Source: CAYJRR01 sp964372275 [NCBI: uncultured bacterium] (GTDB taxonomy: Bacteria > CAYJRR01). Taken from it: a DNA stretch of 6,861 bases. A program made the position numbers and the translations under genes. The notes below the pieces were generated by a model. It did not search any database and was not told the origin of the DNA. It was given only the letters and a program-made list of their open reading frames with translations. The stretch lies in contig CAYJRR010000181.1 of the NCBI GenBank assembly GCA_964372275.1, positions 1 through 6,861 on the forward strand, written 5' to 3'. Positions 5,571 through 6,861 of the stretch are shown one piece after another; position 1 is the stretch's first letter; each line of letters begins with the position of its first letter.

Positions 5571-6861
<1,291 letters not shown>

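Overview
The window is a stretch of high-GC bacterial chromosome: 60-base lines I counted run about 62-63% GC in the first gene and in gyrB, and about 72% in hflX. It holds two housekeeping genes (hflX and gyrB) and three less familiar genes. The organism is probably a Gram-negative from a deltaproteobacterial, myxobacterial or acidobacterial lineage. Three things point that way: a GyrB with the large E. coli-type insertion, an HflX of the long type with an N-terminal extension, and calcium-binding secreted proteins. I cannot name a species from the sequence alone.

Layout, left to right. Positions 2-1540 (+) are the 3' part of a secreted-type protein with an EF-hand/dockerin-like calcium loop followed by a kelch/galactose-oxidase-like beta-propeller; its N-terminus lies outside the window. 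Positions 1541-1785 are non-coding. They carry a degenerate 23-bp tandem repeat array of about six units, then a strong GC-rich hairpin and a plausible -10 box and Shine-Dalgarno in front of hflX. Positions 1786-3543 (+) encode HflX, the ribosome-associated GTPase. It appears to start at a rare ATC codon, and its N-terminal extension carries a JAB/JAMM-like HxH...T-x2-D signature. Convergent with it, only 8 nt away, is 3552-4517 (-): an exported protein with one EF-hand and a DUF1990/SRPBCC-like C-terminal domain, apparently read from a sigma-54 promoter. Divergent from that gene is 4699-5547 (+): an unrecognised cytoplasmic protein with two cysteine clusters (probable zinc sites) and an N-terminal beta-rich region reminiscent of the Hsp70 substrate-binding domain. 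A perfect 7-bp hairpin separates it from the convergent gyrB at 5571-6861 (-), whose N-terminal half is beyond the right edge.

The genes alternate in direction (+, +, -, +, -), so no operon is visible and each gene is probably its own transcription unit. The points most worth following up are the 23-bp array, the JAMM-like module fused to HflX, the non-canonical hflX start, the sigma-54 promoter and the Hsp70-like/zinc protein. I see no mobile element, CRISPR array, tRNA or rRNA.
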